A stretch of DNA of 64,000 nt from an uncultured Bacteroides sp. (GCA_900544675.1 UQVZ01000017.1:13311-77310); one strand, 5' to 3'. Positions 23,970 to 34,254 are shown, numbered from the stretch's first letter. Translations and numbers: made by a program. Notes: generated from the sequence alone by a model not told the origin.

Positions 23970-24668
23970 ATGGGTAAACTGACAAAAAATCAAAAGTTGG
24001 CTGCAGGAAAAATTGAAGCAGGGAAAGCATACTCACTGAAAGAAGCTGCCGAACTGGTAAAGGAAATCACTTACACTAAGTTTGACGCTTCGTTAGATAT
24101 CGACGTACGTTTAGGTGTAGATCCTCGTAAAGCTAACCAGATGGTAAGAGGTGTCGTATCTCTTCCTCATGGAACAGGTAAGCAGGTTCGTGTGCTTGTA
24201 TTGTGTACGCCGGATGCTGAAGCTGCTGCGAAAGAAGCTGGCGCTGACTATGTTGGTCTTGATGAATATATTGAGAAGATCAAAGGTGGATGGACAGATG
24301 TGGATGTAATCATCACGATGCCGTCTATCATGGGTAAGATCGGTGCTCTCGGTCGTGTGCTCGGTCCTCGTGGATTGATGCCGAATCCGAAGAGCGGTAC
24401 TGTAACTATGGATGTAGCTAAGGCTGTTAAGGAGGTTAAGCAAGGTAAGATTGACTTCAAGGTAGACAAGAGCGGTATCGTTCATACTTCTATCGGAAAG
24501 GTTTCTTTTACTCCTGACCAGATCCGTGAAAATGCGAAAGAATTTATCGCAACTATCATTAAACTGAAACCTGCTGCAGCTAAGGGTACTTATATTAAGA
24601 GTATTTATCTTTCGAGTACAATGAGTAAGGGTATTAAAATCGACCCGAAATCAGTAGAGGAAATCTAA
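23970..24668 (+). CDS. rplA: 50S ribosomal protein uL1
   Basis: The 232-residue two-domain protein of the L1 stalk carries the family signature at IMGKIGALGRVLGPRGLMPN and the C-terminal TYIKSIYLSSTMSKGIKID. In many bacteria L1 represses its own rplK-rplA transcript. No clear binding mimic was identified in the leader here. Confidence 0.97.
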   Translation: MGKLTKNQKLAAGKIEAGKAYSLKEAAELVKEITYTKFDASLDIDVRLGVDPRKANQMVRGVVSLPHGTGKQVRVLVLCTPDAEAAAKEAGADYVGLDEYIEKIKGGWTDVDVIITMPSIMGKIGALGRVLGPRGLMPNPKSGTVTMDVAKAVKEVKQGKIDFKVDKSGIVHTSIGKVSFTPDQIRENAKEFIATIIKLKPAAAKGTYIKSIYLSSTMSKGIKIDPKSVEEI

Positions 24669-24673
24669 TAAAT

Positions 24674-24680
24674 AAGGAGG
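24674..24680 (+). promoter_or_regulatory. Shine-Dalgarno sequence of rplJ
   Basis: AAGGAGG ends four bases before the rplJ ATG. It is one of the few canonical ribosome binding sites in this window. Confidence 0.6.
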
Positions 24681-24684
24681 AATC

Positions 24685-25203
24685 ATGAGAAAGGAAGATA
24701 AAGGCGTAATTATAGGTCAATTAGCTGATACCGTAAAGCAATATGGTCACTTCTACTTGGTAGATACTACAGCGATGGACGCTGCTGCTACCAGCGACTT
24801 GCGTAGAAAGTGCTTTAAAGCCGGTATCAAGATGGTTGTTGTGAAGAACTCTTTGCTTCACAAGGCTTTGCTGAGCTTGGAAGATGTTGACTACTCTCCG
24901 TTGTTTGATTCTTTGAAAGGCACTACGGCAGTAATGTTTACTGAAGTGGCTAATGCCCCGGCTAAATTGCTGAAAGAATACAAAGACAGCGTTCCTTCAT
25001 TGAAAGCTGCATACGCAGAAGAAGGATTCTATGTAGGAGCAGAACAACTCGAAGCTCTGGCAACTATCAAGAGCAAGAACGAAGTTATTGCAGACATCAT
25101 TGCTTTGTTGCAATCGCCTGCGAAGAACGTTATTTCTGCTCTTCAATCAGGTGGCAACACCATTCACGGCGTTCTTCAGACACTTGCAGAGCGTCCCGAA
25201 TAA
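24685..25203 (+). CDS. rplJ: 50S ribosomal protein uL10
   Basis: This 172-residue protein is the base of the L7/L12 stalk. It starts MRKEDKGVIIGQLADTVKQY, contains the globular L10 core (TSDLRRKCFKAGIKMVVVKN) and ends in a helical L12-binding tail. It has a good Shine-Dalgarno sequence. rplL follows after 50 bases. Confidence 0.96.
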   Translation: MRKEDKGVIIGQLADTVKQYGHFYLVDTTAMDAAATSDLRRKCFKAGIKMVVVKNSLLHKALLSLEDVDYSPLFDSLKGTTAVMFTEVANAPAKLLKEYKDSVPSLKAAYAEEGFYVGAEQLEALATIKSKNEVIADIIALLQSPAKNVISALQSGGNTIHGVLQTLAERPE

Positions 25204-25253
25204 CAACTTTAATATTTTTCAATTAGTAACAAACAATTAAATTTCATACAAAA

Positions 25254-25628
25254 ATGGCAGATTTGAAAGCTTTTGCAGAACAATTAGTTAACTTGACAGT
25301 AAAAGAAGTTAATGAACTTGCAACTATCCTTAAAGAAGAATATGGTATTGAACCTGCTGCAGCTGCTGTAGCTGTTGCTGCTGGTCCTGCTGCTGGTCCT
25401 GCTGCAGCTGAAGAAAAGACTTCGTTCGACGTAGTATTGAAGAGCGCAGGTGCTGCTAAATTGCAGGTAGTTAAAGCTGTGAAAGAAGCTTGTGGTCTGG
25501 GTCTGAAAGAAGCAAAAGACTTGGTTGACGGAGCTCCTAGCACACTGAAAGAAGGTTTGGCTAAAGACGAAGCTGAATCACTGAAGAAAACTTTGGAAGA
25601 AGCTGGAGCTGAAGTTGAACTTAAATAA
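25254..25628 (+). CDS. rplL: 50S ribosomal protein bL12 (L7/L12)
   Basis: The 124-residue stalk protein has an N-terminal dimerisation domain and an Ala/Gly/Pro-rich hinge with repeated GPAAGPAA at about residues 42-52. The conserved C-terminal factor-binding domain includes KIKVVKAVKEACGLGL-like sequence (here LQVVKAVKEACGLGLKEAKD). It recruits EF-Tu and EF-G. An attenuator-like hairpin separates it from rpoB. Confidence 0.97.
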   Translation: MADLKAFAEQLVNLTVKEVNELATILKEEYGIEPAAAAVAVAAGPAAGPAAAEEKTSFDVVLKSAGAAKLQVVKAVKEACGLGLKEAKDLVDGAPSTLKEGLAKDEAESLKKTLEEAGAEVELK

Positions 25629-25652
25629 TATTGCCTGTCTGACAGGTTATTC

Positions 25653-25689
25653 GGTTAGGAATCCTCGTAGGAGGATTCTTAACCTTTTT
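25653..25689 (+). terminator. Attenuator-like hairpin between rplL and rpoB
   Basis: GGTTAGGAATCCTC (25653-25666) pairs with GAGGATTCTTAACC (25671-25684) with one mismatch, and TTTTT follows at 25685-25689. Because rpoB and rpoC follow without an obvious new promoter, it is probably a partial terminator that lowers rpoBC expression relative to ribosomal proteins. A small CCTGTC/GACAGG hairpin precedes it. Confidence 0.7.
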
Positions 25690-25738
25690 GCGTCTACACA
25701 GGTTTTATTCCTGACATTAACCAATTAACTCCATACAG

Positions 25739-28700
25739 ATGTCTTCAAATACAAATAACCAACGAATTAATTTTGCTTCTATCAAGAATCCGATGAAGTA
25801 TCCGGATTTCTTGGAAGTGCAGTTGAAGTCATTTCAAGACTTTTTGCAATTGAATACACCGCCTGAAAAAAGAAAGAACGACGGCTTGTATAAAGTTTTT
25901 GCTGAAAATTTCCCTATCGCGGATACCCGCAACAATTTCGTATTAGAGTTTCTGGATTATTACATCGACCCGCCTCACTACAGCATTGACGAATGTCTGG
26001 AACGCGGCCTGACTTATAGTGTCCCCTTGAAGGCGAAGCTGAAACTCTATTGTACGGACCCTGACCACGAAGACTTTGACACCGTTATCCAGGATGTGTA
26101 TTTAGGTCCTATCCCGTATATGACTCCGAAAGGAACTTTTGTCATCAACGGCGCTGAGCGTGTTGTCGTATCTCAGTTGCACCGTTCGCCGGGCGTGTTC
26201 TTTGGCCAGAGTATCCATGCCAACGGAACCAAACTCTATTCTGCCCGTATCATTCCTTTCAAAGGCTCGTGGATTGAATTTGCTACTGACATCAACAATG
26301 TCATGTATGCTTACATCGACCGTAAGAAGAAATTGCCTGTAACTACCTTGTTGCGTGCTGTCGGCTTCGAGAATGACAAGGATATCCTTGAAATATTCAA
26401 CCTGGCTGAAGACGTAAAGGTAAACAAGGCCAATCTGAAGAAAATTATCGGACGTAAGTTGGCTGCCCGTGTATTGAAAACATGGACAGAAGACTTTGTA
26501 GATGAAGACACCGGTGAAGTTGTTTCTATCGAACGTAACGAGGTCGTTATTGACCGTGAAACCGTTATCGAACCTGAACACATCGACTTGATTCTGGAAT
26601 CGGGTGTTCAGAATATCCTGGTGCATAACGAAGAAGCCAATGCTTCTGACTATTCAATCATCTTCAATACGTTGCAGAAAGACCCGAGTAATTCGGAGAA
26701 AGAAGCCGTATTGTATATCTACCGTCAGTTGCGTAATGCAGACCCTGCTGATGATGCCAGTGCGCGTGAAGTCATCAACAACCTGTTCTTCTCGGAAAAA
26801 CGTTATGACCTGGGTGAAGTCGGCCGTTACCGTATCAACAAGAAGTTGAATCTGGATACGCCGATGGATGTCAAAGTGTTGACAAAACAAGATATTATCG
26901 AGATTATCAAGTATCTGATCGAGCTGATTAATTCGAAGGCTGATGTGGATGATATCGACCACTTGAGCAACCGTCGTGTCCGCACGGTAGGTGAGCAATT
27001 GTCCAATCAGTTCTCTATCGGTCTGGCACGTATGTCACGTACGATTCGTGAACGTATGAATGTGCGCGACAATGAAGTGTTCACCCCGATTGACTTGATC
27101 AATGCAAAGACTATCTCGTCTGTAATCAATTCATTCTTCGGAACGAATGCCTTGTCGCAATTCATGGACCAAACAAACCCGTTGGCGGAAATTACGCATA
27201 AGCGCCGTTTGTCTGCATTGGGTCCTGGTGGTTTGTCGCGTGACCGTGCCGGATTTGAGGTACGTGACGTACACTATACCCACTACGGCCGTTTGTGTCC
27301 GATTGAAACTCCTGAAGGTCCGAATATCGGTTTGATTTCTTCTCTTTGCGTGTATGCGAAGATTAATGACCTTGGTTTCATTGTGACTCCTTACCGCAAG
27401 GTGGAAAACGCTAAGGTAGACCTCTCTCCGGAAGGCATCGAATACTTGTCGGCTGAAGAAGAAGAAGATAAAATCATCGCACAGGGTAATGCACCATTGA
27501 ATGACGACGGTACCTTTATCCGCGATAAAGTAAAGGCACGCCGTGATGCCGATTATCCGGTGGTTACTCCTGACCAGGTAGAGCTGATGGACGTATCTCC
27601 GCAGCAGATTGCCTCTATCGCTGCTTCGTTGATTCCGTTCTTGGAACATGATGACGCTAACCGTGCGTTGATGGGTTCGAACATGATGCGCCAGGCAGTT
27701 CCTTTGTTGCGCACAGAAGCTCCGATTGTAGGTACAGGCATCGAAAAGCAATTGTGCGAAGACTCTCGTACACAGATTGCGGCAGAAGGTGATGGGGTCA
27801 TCGAATTTGTAGATGCTACTACAATCCGTGTCTTGTACGACCGTACGGCTGATGAAGAGTTTGTAAGCTTCGAACCGGCCTTGAAGGAATACCGTATTCC
27901 GAAGTTCCGTAAGACCAACCAGAGCATGACCATCGACTTGCGTCCTATCTGCAACAAGGGTCAGCGTGTGAAGAAAGGTGATATCCTGACCGAAGGTTAT
28001 TCTACGGCTAACGGTGAGTTGGCTTTGGGCAAGAACCTGTTGGTTGCCTACATGCCGTGGAAGGGATACAACTACGAGGATGCCATCGTGCTGAACGAAC
28101 GTATGGTGCGTGAAGATATCCTTACTTCGGTGCATGTGGATGAATACATTCTGGAAGTGCGCGAGACGAAGCGTGGTATGGAAGAACTGACTTCGGATAT
28201 CCCGAACGTAAGCGAAGAAGCTACCAAGGACTTGGACGAAAACGGTATCGTACGCATCGGTGCACGCATTGAACCGGGAGATATCCTTATCGGTAAGATT
28301 ACTCCGAAAGGCGAATCTGATCCGTCGCCGGAAGAAAAGCTGTTGCGCGCTATTTTCGGTGATAAGGCGGGCGATGTGAAGGATGCTTCACTGAAGGCTT
28401 CTCCTTCGTTGCGCGGTGTGGTTATCGACAAGAAACTCTATTCACGTGTTATCAAGACCCGTAGCGAAAAGAATGCCGACAAGCAGATTCTTCCGAAACT
28501 GAATGAAGAATTTGAAGAAAAAGCAGCAGCACTGAAGCAGATTCTGATTGAAAAGCTGTTGGTGTTGACTGATGAGAAAGTATCTCAAGGTGTGAAAGAC
28601 TATCTGGGTACAGAAGTTATCCCCAAAGGCGCGAAATTTACCAAACACGATTTGGAATCTTTGGACTATACCGTTGTCCAACTGAGCAAGTGGACATCGG

Positions 28701-29551
28701 ATGCCCATAAGAATGAAATGATTCGCGACCTGGTGATGAATTACCTGAAGAAGTACAAGGAGCTGGATGCTGAGTTGAAGCGTAAGAAATTTGCTTTGAC
28801 TATTGGTGACGAGCTTCCTTCAGGCATTATCCAGATGGCAAAAGTATATATTGCAAAGAAACGTAAGATCGGTGTCGGCGATAAGATGGCAGGTCGTCAC
28901 GGTAATAAAGGTATCGTTTCGCGCGTAGTGCGTCAGGAAGATATGCCGTTCCTGGCAGACGGTACGCCGGTAGATATCGTATTGAACCCGTTGGGTGTGC
29001 CTTCGCGTATGAACATCGGTCAGATTTTTGAAGCTGTACTGGGACGTGCCGGAAAAGAATTGGGCGTGAAGTTTGCTACGCCGATTTTTGACGGTGCTAC
29101 ATTGGACGATTTGGATAAATGGACAGACAAGGCAGGCCTGCCCCGTTATTGCAAGACTTATCTGTATGACGGCGGTACAGGAGAGCAATTCGACCAGCCG
29201 GCTACGGTGGGTGTGACCTACATGCTGAAATTGGGTCACATGGTTGAAGACAAGATGCACGCACGTTCCATTGGTCCGTACTCTTTGATTACTCAGCAAC
29301 CGCTTGGCGGTAAAGCACAGTTCGGTGGCCAGCGTTTCGGAGAAATGGAGGTTTGGGCAATCGAGGCATTCGGTGCCGCTCATGTCCTTCAGGAAATCCT
29401 GACGATTAAGTCGGATGATGTCGCAGGACGCTCGAAAGCCTACGAAGCCATCGTGAAAGGCGAACCGATGCCTACTCCGGGTATCCCCGAGTCTTTGAAC
29501 GTATTGTTGCATGAGCTGAGAGGCCTTTGCTTGAGTATTACATTGGAATAA
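25739..29551 (+). CDS. rpoB: RNA polymerase beta subunit
   Basis: The 1270-residue catalytic subunit shows the standard beta landmarks. The rifampicin pocket begins FMDQTNPLAEITHKRRLSAL at residue 475. The conserved block GPNIGLI and the active-site region GDKMAGRHGNKG follow. The C-terminus is MEVWAIEAFGAAHVLQEILT. Residues equivalent to E. coli Asp516, His526 and Ser531 are the usual sensitive-type ones. It is followed by rpoC after 25 bases. Confidence 0.98.
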   Translation: MSSNTNNQRINFASIKNPMKYPDFLEVQLKSFQDFLQLNTPPEKRKNDGLYKVFAENFPIADTRNNFVLEFLDYYIDPPHYSIDECLERGLTYSVPLKAKLKLYCTDPDHEDFDTVIQDVYLGPIPYMTPKGTFVINGAERVVVSQLHRSPGVFFGQSIHANGTKLYSARIIPFKGSWIEFATDINNVMYAYIDRKKKLPVTTLLRAVGFENDKDILEIFNLAEDVKVNKANLKKIIGRKLAARVLKTWTEDFVDEDTGEVVSIERNEVVIDRETVIEPEHIDLILESGVQNILVHNEEANASDYSIIFNTLQKDPSNSEKEAVLYIYRQLRNADPADDASAREVINNLFFSEKRYDLGEVGRYRINKKLNLDTPMDVKVLTKQDIIEIIKYLIELINSKADVDDIDHLSNRRVRTVGEQLSNQFSIGLARMSRTIRERMNVRDNEVFTPIDLINAKTISSVINSFFGTNALSQFMDQTNPLAEITHKRRLSALGPGGLSRDRAGFEVRDVHYTHYGRLCPIETPEGPNIGLISSLCVYAKINDLGFIVTPYRKVENAKVDLSPEGIEYLSAEEEEDKIIAQGNAPLNDDGTFIRDKVKARRDADYPVVTPDQVELMDVSPQQIASIAASLIPFLEHDDANRALMGSNMMRQAVPLLRTEAPIVGTGIEKQLCEDSRTQIAAEGDGVIEFVDATTIRVLYDRTADEEFVSFEPALKEYRIPKFRKTNQSMTIDLRPICNKGQRVKKGDILTEGYSTANGELALGKNLLVAYMPWKGYNYEDAIVLNERMVREDILTSVHVDEYILEVRETKRGMEELTSDIPNVSEEATKDLDENGIVRIGARIEPGDILIGKITPKGESDPSPEEKLLRAIFGDKAGDVKDASLKASPSLRGVVIDKKLYSRVIKTRSEKNADKQILPKLNEEFEEKAAALKQILIEKLLVLTDEKVSQGVKDYLGTEVIPKGAKFTKHDLESLDYTVVQLSKWTSDAHKNEMIRDLVMNYLKKYKELDAELKRKKFALTIGDELPSGIIQMAKVYIAKKRKIGVGDKMAGRHGNKGIVSRVVRQEDMPFLADGTPVDIVLNPLGVPSRMNIGQIFEAVLGRAGKELGVKFATPIFDGATLDDLDKWTDKAGLPRYCKTYLYDGGTGEQFDQPATVGVTYMLKLGHMVEDKMHARSIGPYSLITQQPLGGKAQFGGQRFGEMEVWAIEAFGAAHVLQEILTIKSDDVAGRSKAYEAIVKGEPMPTPGIPESLNVLLHELRGLCLSITLE

Positions 29552-29576
29552 CATTAAATTTTGAAATTAAGAAAGT

Positions 29577-32500
29577 ATGGCTTTTAGAAAAGATACTAAG
29601 ATAAAGAGTAATTTCTCCAAGATTACAATCGGATTGGCGTCACCCGAGGAAATCCTTGAAAACTCGTATGGTGAAGTGTTGAAGCCGGAAACTATCAATT
29701 ACCGTACTTACAAGCCCGAACGTGACGGTTTGTTCTGCGAACGCATCTTCGGTCCGGTGAAAGACTACGAATGCCATTGCGGTAAATACAAACGTATCCG
29801 TTATAAAGGAATCGTATGTGACCGATGTGGTGTGGAAGTGACCGAAAAGAAAGTGCGCCGCGAACGCAGCGGACACATTCAGCTGGTGGTTCCCGTGGCT
29901 CATATCTGGTATTTCCGTTCTTTGCCCAATAAAATCGGTTACTTGTTAGGCTTGCCTACCAAGAAACTGGATGCAATTATCTATTACGAACGTTATGTCG
30001 TTATCCAGCCGGGTGTGAAGGCTGAAGACGGCGTTAACCAATATGACTTGTTGTCGGAAGAAGAGTATCTCGACATTTTGGATACGCTTCCGAAAGAAAA
30101 CCAATACCTGGAAGACAGCGACCCGAACAAGTTCATTGCCAAGATGGGTGCGGAAGCAATCTATGATTTGCTGGTACGCCTCGACTTGGACGCGCTTTCT
30201 TACGAGTTGCGTCACAAGGCAAACAACGATTCTTCGCAGCAGCGTAAGAACGAAGCCTTGAAACGCCTGCAGGTGGTTGAGTCGTTCCGTGCTTCTCGCG
30301 GACGCAACAAACCGGAGTGGATGATTGTGCGTATCGTGCCGGTTATCCCGCCCGAACTTCGTCCGTTGGTTCCGTTGGATGGCGGACGTTTCGCCACTTC
30401 CGACTTGAATGACTTGTACCGTCGTGTGATTATCCGTAATAACCGCTTGAAACGGTTGATTGAAATCAAGGCTCCCGAAGTGATTCTGCGTAACGAAAAA
30501 CGTATGTTGCAGGAGGCTGTCGATTCGTTGTTCGACAACTCGCGTAAGTCAAGCGCAGTGAAGACTGATTCCAACCGTCCGTTGAAATCCTTGTCTGACA
30601 GCTTGAAAGGTAAGCAAGGACGTTTCCGTCAGAACCTGTTGGGTAAGCGTGTCGACTATTCGGCACGTTCGGTTATCGTCGTTGGTCCGGAGTTGAAGAT
30701 GGGCGAATGCGGTATTCCGAAACTGATGGCAGCCGAATTGTACAAGCCGTTCATCATCCGCAAGCTGATTGAGCGCGGTATTGTCAAGACCGTGAAGTCT
30801 GCCAAGAAGATTGTAGACCGCAAGGAACCGGTGATTTGGGATATCCTTGAACACGTGATGAAAGGCCATCCGGTATTGTTGAACCGTGCGCCGACATTGC
30901 ACCGTCTGGGTATCCAGGCATTCCAGCCGAAAATGATTGAAGGCAAAGCTATCCAGTTGCACCCGTTGGCTTGTACAGCATTCAACGCCGACTTCGACGG
31001 TGACCAGATGGCGGTTCACTTGCCTTTGAGCAATGAAGCGGTATTGGAAGCCCAATTGTTGATGCTTCAGTCACACAATATCTTGAATCCTGCCAACGGC
31101 GCACCTATCACCGTGCCGGCACAGGATATGGTATTGGGACTTTATTATATTACCAAATTGCGTAAGGGAGCCAAAGGTGAAGGCTTGATTTTCTACGGTC
31201 CGGAAGAAGCCATGATTGCTTACAATGAAGGCAAGGTAGACATTCACGCCATTATCAGCGTGCTGACCAACGACCTCGACGAGGACGGCAATATCGTCAA
31301 GAAGATGATAAAGGAAACTTCGGTAGGACGTGTCATTGTTAATGAACTGGTGCCTGACGAATGCGGTTATCTGAATACCATCATTTCGAAGAAGTCTTTG
31401 CGTGACATCATCAGCGATGTTATCAAGAAAGTCGGTGTAGCACGGGCTTGTGACTTCCTTGACGGTATCAAGAACTTGGGTTATCAGAAAGCATTCGAAG
31501 GAGGTCTGTCGTTCAACTTGGGCGATATCATCATCCCGAAAGAAAAGGAAGACTTGGTAAAACGCGGTAACGAGGAAGTGGAACAAATCATGATGAACTA
31601 CAACATGGGTTTCATCACCGACAACGAACGTTACAACCAGGTTATCGATACATGGACACACGTCAACAGCGATTTGTCTGACATCTTGTATAAGACCATC
31701 AAGAACGACGACCAAGGTTTCAACTCAGTATTCATGATGTTGGATTCCGGTGCCCGTGGTTCTAAGGAACAGATTCGCCAGTTGTCTGGTATGCGTGGTT
31801 TGATGGCAAAACCGCAAAAAGCCGGTGCCGAAGGTGCACAGATTATCGAGAACCCGATTCTTTCTAACTTTAAGGAAGGTCTGTCGGTGTTGGAGTACTT
31901 TATCTCTACCCACGGTGCCCGTAAGGGTCTTGCCGATACGGCATTGAAGACAGCCGACGCCGGATACTTGACCCGTCGTCTGGTAGACGTTTCTCATGAT
32001 GTCATCATCAACGAGGAAGATTGCGGAACATTGCGTGGCCTGGTATGTACGGCATTGAAGAACAACGATGAAGTCATCGCTACCTTATATGAACGTATTT
32101 TGGGTCGTGTGTCTGTACACGATGTGATACATCCTACTACAGGCAAACTGATTGTGGCTTCGGGTGAAGAAATCACTGAAAGCATTGCCGAAGAAATCGA
32201 GAACTCACCTATCGAAAGCGTGGAAATCCGTTCGGTATTGACTTGCGAATCGAAGAAGGGTGTTTGTGCAAAATGTTACGGACGTAACCTGGCTACCAGC
32301 CGTATGGTTCAGAAAGGCGAGGCTGTGGGCGTTATCGCTGCCCAGTCTATCGGTGAGCCGGGTACTCAGTTGACATTGCGTACCTTCCATGCCGGTGGTA
32401 TCGCCGGTAACATGGCGGCTAATGCAAGTATTGTGGCAAAGAATGACGCACGTCTGGAATTCGAAGAATTGCGTACGGTAGATGCCGTAGAAGAAACGGG

Positions 32501-33863
32501 CGAACCGGTGAAGATTGTTGTAGGCCGTTTGGCAGAAGTACGTTTCATCGATGTCAATACAGGCATTATCTTGTCGACTCACAACGTACCTTACGGTTCG
32601 AAGTTGTATGCTTCGGACGGAGAAGTGGTGGAAAAAGGCAAGCTGATTGCTAAGTGGGACCCGTTCAACGCCGTTATCGTGACCGAAGTTTCGGGTAAGA
32701 TTGCCTTCGAGTCGGTTATTGAAAATGTAACCTATAAGGTAGAATCTGATGAAGCTACCGGTTTGCGTGAAATCATTATCACTGAGTCGAAAGACAAGAA
32801 CAAGATACCTTCGTTGCACATTACCGATGAAAACGGCAACGAAATCCGTACTTATAACTTGCCGGTAGGCGGTCACGTGGTAGTGGAAGATAAGCAAACG
32901 GTGAAAGCAGGTGATATCTTGGTGAAGATTCCGCGTGCCGTAGGTAAGGCGGGTGATATCACCGGTGGTTTGCCTCGTGTAACCGAGTTGTTTGAAGCAC
33001 GTAACCCGTCTAATCCTGCCGTTGTATCTGAAATCGACGGTGAGGTGACGATGGGTAAGATTAAACGTGGTAACCGTGAAATCATCGTGACCTCGAAGAC
33101 CGGAGATGTGAAGAAATACCTTGTGGCTCTGTCCAAGCAAATCCTGGTACAGGAAAACGACTATGTGCGTGCCGGTACTCCGTTGTCTGATGGTGCCATT
33201 ACGCCTGCCGATATCTTGGCTATCAAAGGTCCTACGGCGGTACAGGAATACATCGTCAACGAAATCCAGGACGTTTACCGTCTGCAAGGTGTGAAGATTA
33301 ATGACAAGCACTTTGAAATCATCGTGCGTCAGATGATGCGTAAGGTTCAGATTGATGAGCCGGGCGATACCCGCTTCTTGGAACAACAGGTGGTAGACCG
33401 TTTGGAATTCAATGAAGAGAACGACCGTATCTGGGGCAAGAAGGTGGTAGTGGATGCCGGTGACTCACAGAACCTCCAACCGGGTCAGATTGTGACGGCA
33501 CGCAAGTTGCGTGACGAGAACAGTATGTTGAAACGCCGCGACCTGAAGCTGGTTGAAGTACGTGATGCCGTACCTGCAACTTCGACACAGATTTTGCAAG
33601 GTATCACACGTGCCGCATTGCAGACTTCCAGCTTTATGTCGGCAGCATCTTTCCAGGAAACGACAAAGGTGCTGAACGAAGCAGCTATCAACGGAAAAGT
33701 AGACCGTTTGGAAGGTATGAAGGAAAATGTGATTTGCGGTCACTTGATTCCTGCCGGTACCGGTCAGCGTGAGTTCGAAAAGATTATTGTTGGCTCGAAA
33801 GAAGAGTACGACCGTATCCTTGCCAACAAGAAAAATGTGCTCGACTATAACGAAGTAGAATAA
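29577..33863 (+). CDS. rpoC: RNA polymerase beta' subunit
   Basis: The 1428-residue subunit has an N-terminal zinc site (CHCGKYKRIRYKGIVCDRCG). The Mg-binding catalytic loop NADFDGDQM spans residues 470-478. A second zinc site (CESKKGVCAKCYG) precedes the trigger loop/bridge helix region (GEAVGVIAAQSIGEPGTQLT). It forms the clamp and active centre of RNA polymerase. A strong terminator follows the stop codon. Confidence 0.98.
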   Translation: MAFRKDTKIKSNFSKITIGLASPEEILENSYGEVLKPETINYRTYKPERDGLFCERIFGPVKDYECHCGKYKRIRYKGIVCDRCGVEVTEKKVRRERSGHIQLVVPVAHIWYFRSLPNKIGYLLGLPTKKLDAIIYYERYVVIQPGVKAEDGVNQYDLLSEEEYLDILDTLPKENQYLEDSDPNKFIAKMGAEAIYDLLVRLDLDALSYELRHKANNDSSQQRKNEALKRLQVVESFRASRGRNKPEWMIVRIVPVIPPELRPLVPLDGGRFATSDLNDLYRRVIIRNNRLKRLIEIKAPEVILRNEKRMLQEAVDSLFDNSRKSSAVKTDSNRPLKSLSDSLKGKQGRFRQNLLGKRVDYSARSVIVVGPELKMGECGIPKLMAAELYKPFIIRKLIERGIVKTVKSAKKIVDRKEPVIWDILEHVMKGHPVLLNRAPTLHRLGIQAFQPKMIEGKAIQLHPLACTAFNADFDGDQMAVHLPLSNEAVLEAQLLMLQSHNILNPANGAPITVPAQDMVLGLYYITKLRKGAKGEGLIFYGPEEAMIAYNEGKVDIHAIISVLTNDLDEDGNIVKKMIKETSVGRVIVNELVPDECGYLNTIISKKSLRDIISDVIKKVGVARACDFLDGIKNLGYQKAFEGGLSFNLGDIIIPKEKEDLVKRGNEEVEQIMMNYNMGFITDNERYNQVIDTWTHVNSDLSDILYKTIKNDDQGFNSVFMMLDSGARGSKEQIRQLSGMRGLMAKPQKAGAEGAQIIENPILSNFKEGLSVLEYFISTHGARKGLADTALKTADAGYLTRRLVDVSHDVIINEEDCGTLRGLVCTALKNNDEVIATLYERILGRVSVHDVIHPTTGKLIVASGEEITESIAEEIENSPIESVEIRSVLTCESKKGVCAKCYGRNLATSRMVQKGEAVGVIAAQSIGEPGTQLTLRTFHAGGIAGNMAANASIVAKNDARLEFEELRTVDAVEETGEPVKIVVGRLAEVRFIDVNTGIILSTHNVPYGSKLYASDGEVVEKGKLIAKWDPFNAVIVTEVSGKIAFESVIENVTYKVESDEATGLREIIITESKDKNKIPSLHITDENGNEIRTYNLPVGGHVVVEDKQTVKAGDILVKIPRAVGKAGDITGGLPRVTELFEARNPSNPAVVSEIDGEVTMGKIKRGNREIIVTSKTGDVKKYLVALSKQILVQENDYVRAGTPLSDGAITPADILAIKGPTAVQEYIVNEIQDVYRLQGVKINDKHFEIIVRQMMRKVQIDEPGDTRFLEQQVVDRLEFNEENDRIWGKKVVVDAGDSQNLQPGQIVTARKLRDENSMLKRRDLKLVEVRDAVPATSTQILQGITRAALQTSSFMSAASFQETTKVLNEAAINGKVDRLEGMKENVICGHLIPAGTGQREFEKIIVGSKEEYDRILANKKNVLDYNEVE

Positions 33864-33890
33864 TTTATATCTCTTTATAGTGTTTTGGAA

Positions 33891-33926
33891 AAGGCTTCTG
33901 CCCGTCAAGGGTCGGAAGCCTTTTTC
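33891..33926 (+). terminator. Intrinsic terminator after rpoC
   Basis: AAAGGCTTC (33891-33899) and GAAGCCTTT (33916-33924) form the stem. The internal CCC/GGG can extend it, and the T-run continues to 33926. It ends the secE-rpoC transcription unit. Confidence 0.85.
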
Positions 33927-34001
33927 ATTGCTTACACCTTATTTATAATTGTCATTTGTCATAATTGTCAGGCTGGGTTAAGCCGGATGTTGGTTTCCTT
34001 T

Positions 34002-34069
34002 TATATTCATGCGCCAAGGCAAATAGTTGCGCAGGGCAATGCAGCTATTTGCCTTGGCGCATGAATATA
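34002..34069. repeat. 25-bp perfect inverted repeat (long hairpin)
   Basis: The arm at 34002-34026 (beginning TATATTCATGCGCCAAGG) is exactly complementary to 34045-34069, with an 18-base loop. No T-tract follows on either strand, and the rpoC terminator already lies upstream. The function is unknown; an RNA structure, a repeat element or a protein site are all possible. Confidence 0.65.
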
Positions 34070-34223
34070 GCTTGTATGGCGGTTTAATACGGCTGAATAA
34101 AAAGAGGAATCAAGCAGGGTGTAGACGGAAAATGATTGATAAACTCCGGAGGACTAGGCAAAGAGCCGGGAAGCATGCGGAAGAAGAAAATTTCATCGTT
34201 ATCAGAATTTTATGCAAAAACTG

Positions 34224-34254
34224 TTTGTGTATTAAAAAGTTATTTGTAATTTTG
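34224..34254 (+). promoter_or_regulatory. Bacteroides-type promoter for the rpsL operon
   Basis: TTTG (34224-34227), a 19-bp spacer and TAATTTTG (34247-34254) match the consensus exactly. The transcript would have a leader of about 70 bases before rpsL. This is the only clear promoter ahead of the whole rpsL-rplQ cluster. Confidence 0.8.

Noticed and set aside
32205..33386. 393-codon open frame on the minus strand
   Set aside because: It is antisense to rpoC, with biased composition and no domain.
34002..34069. Long hairpin as a second rpoC terminator
   Set aside because: No T-tract follows on either strand, and a full terminator already lies at 33891-33926.
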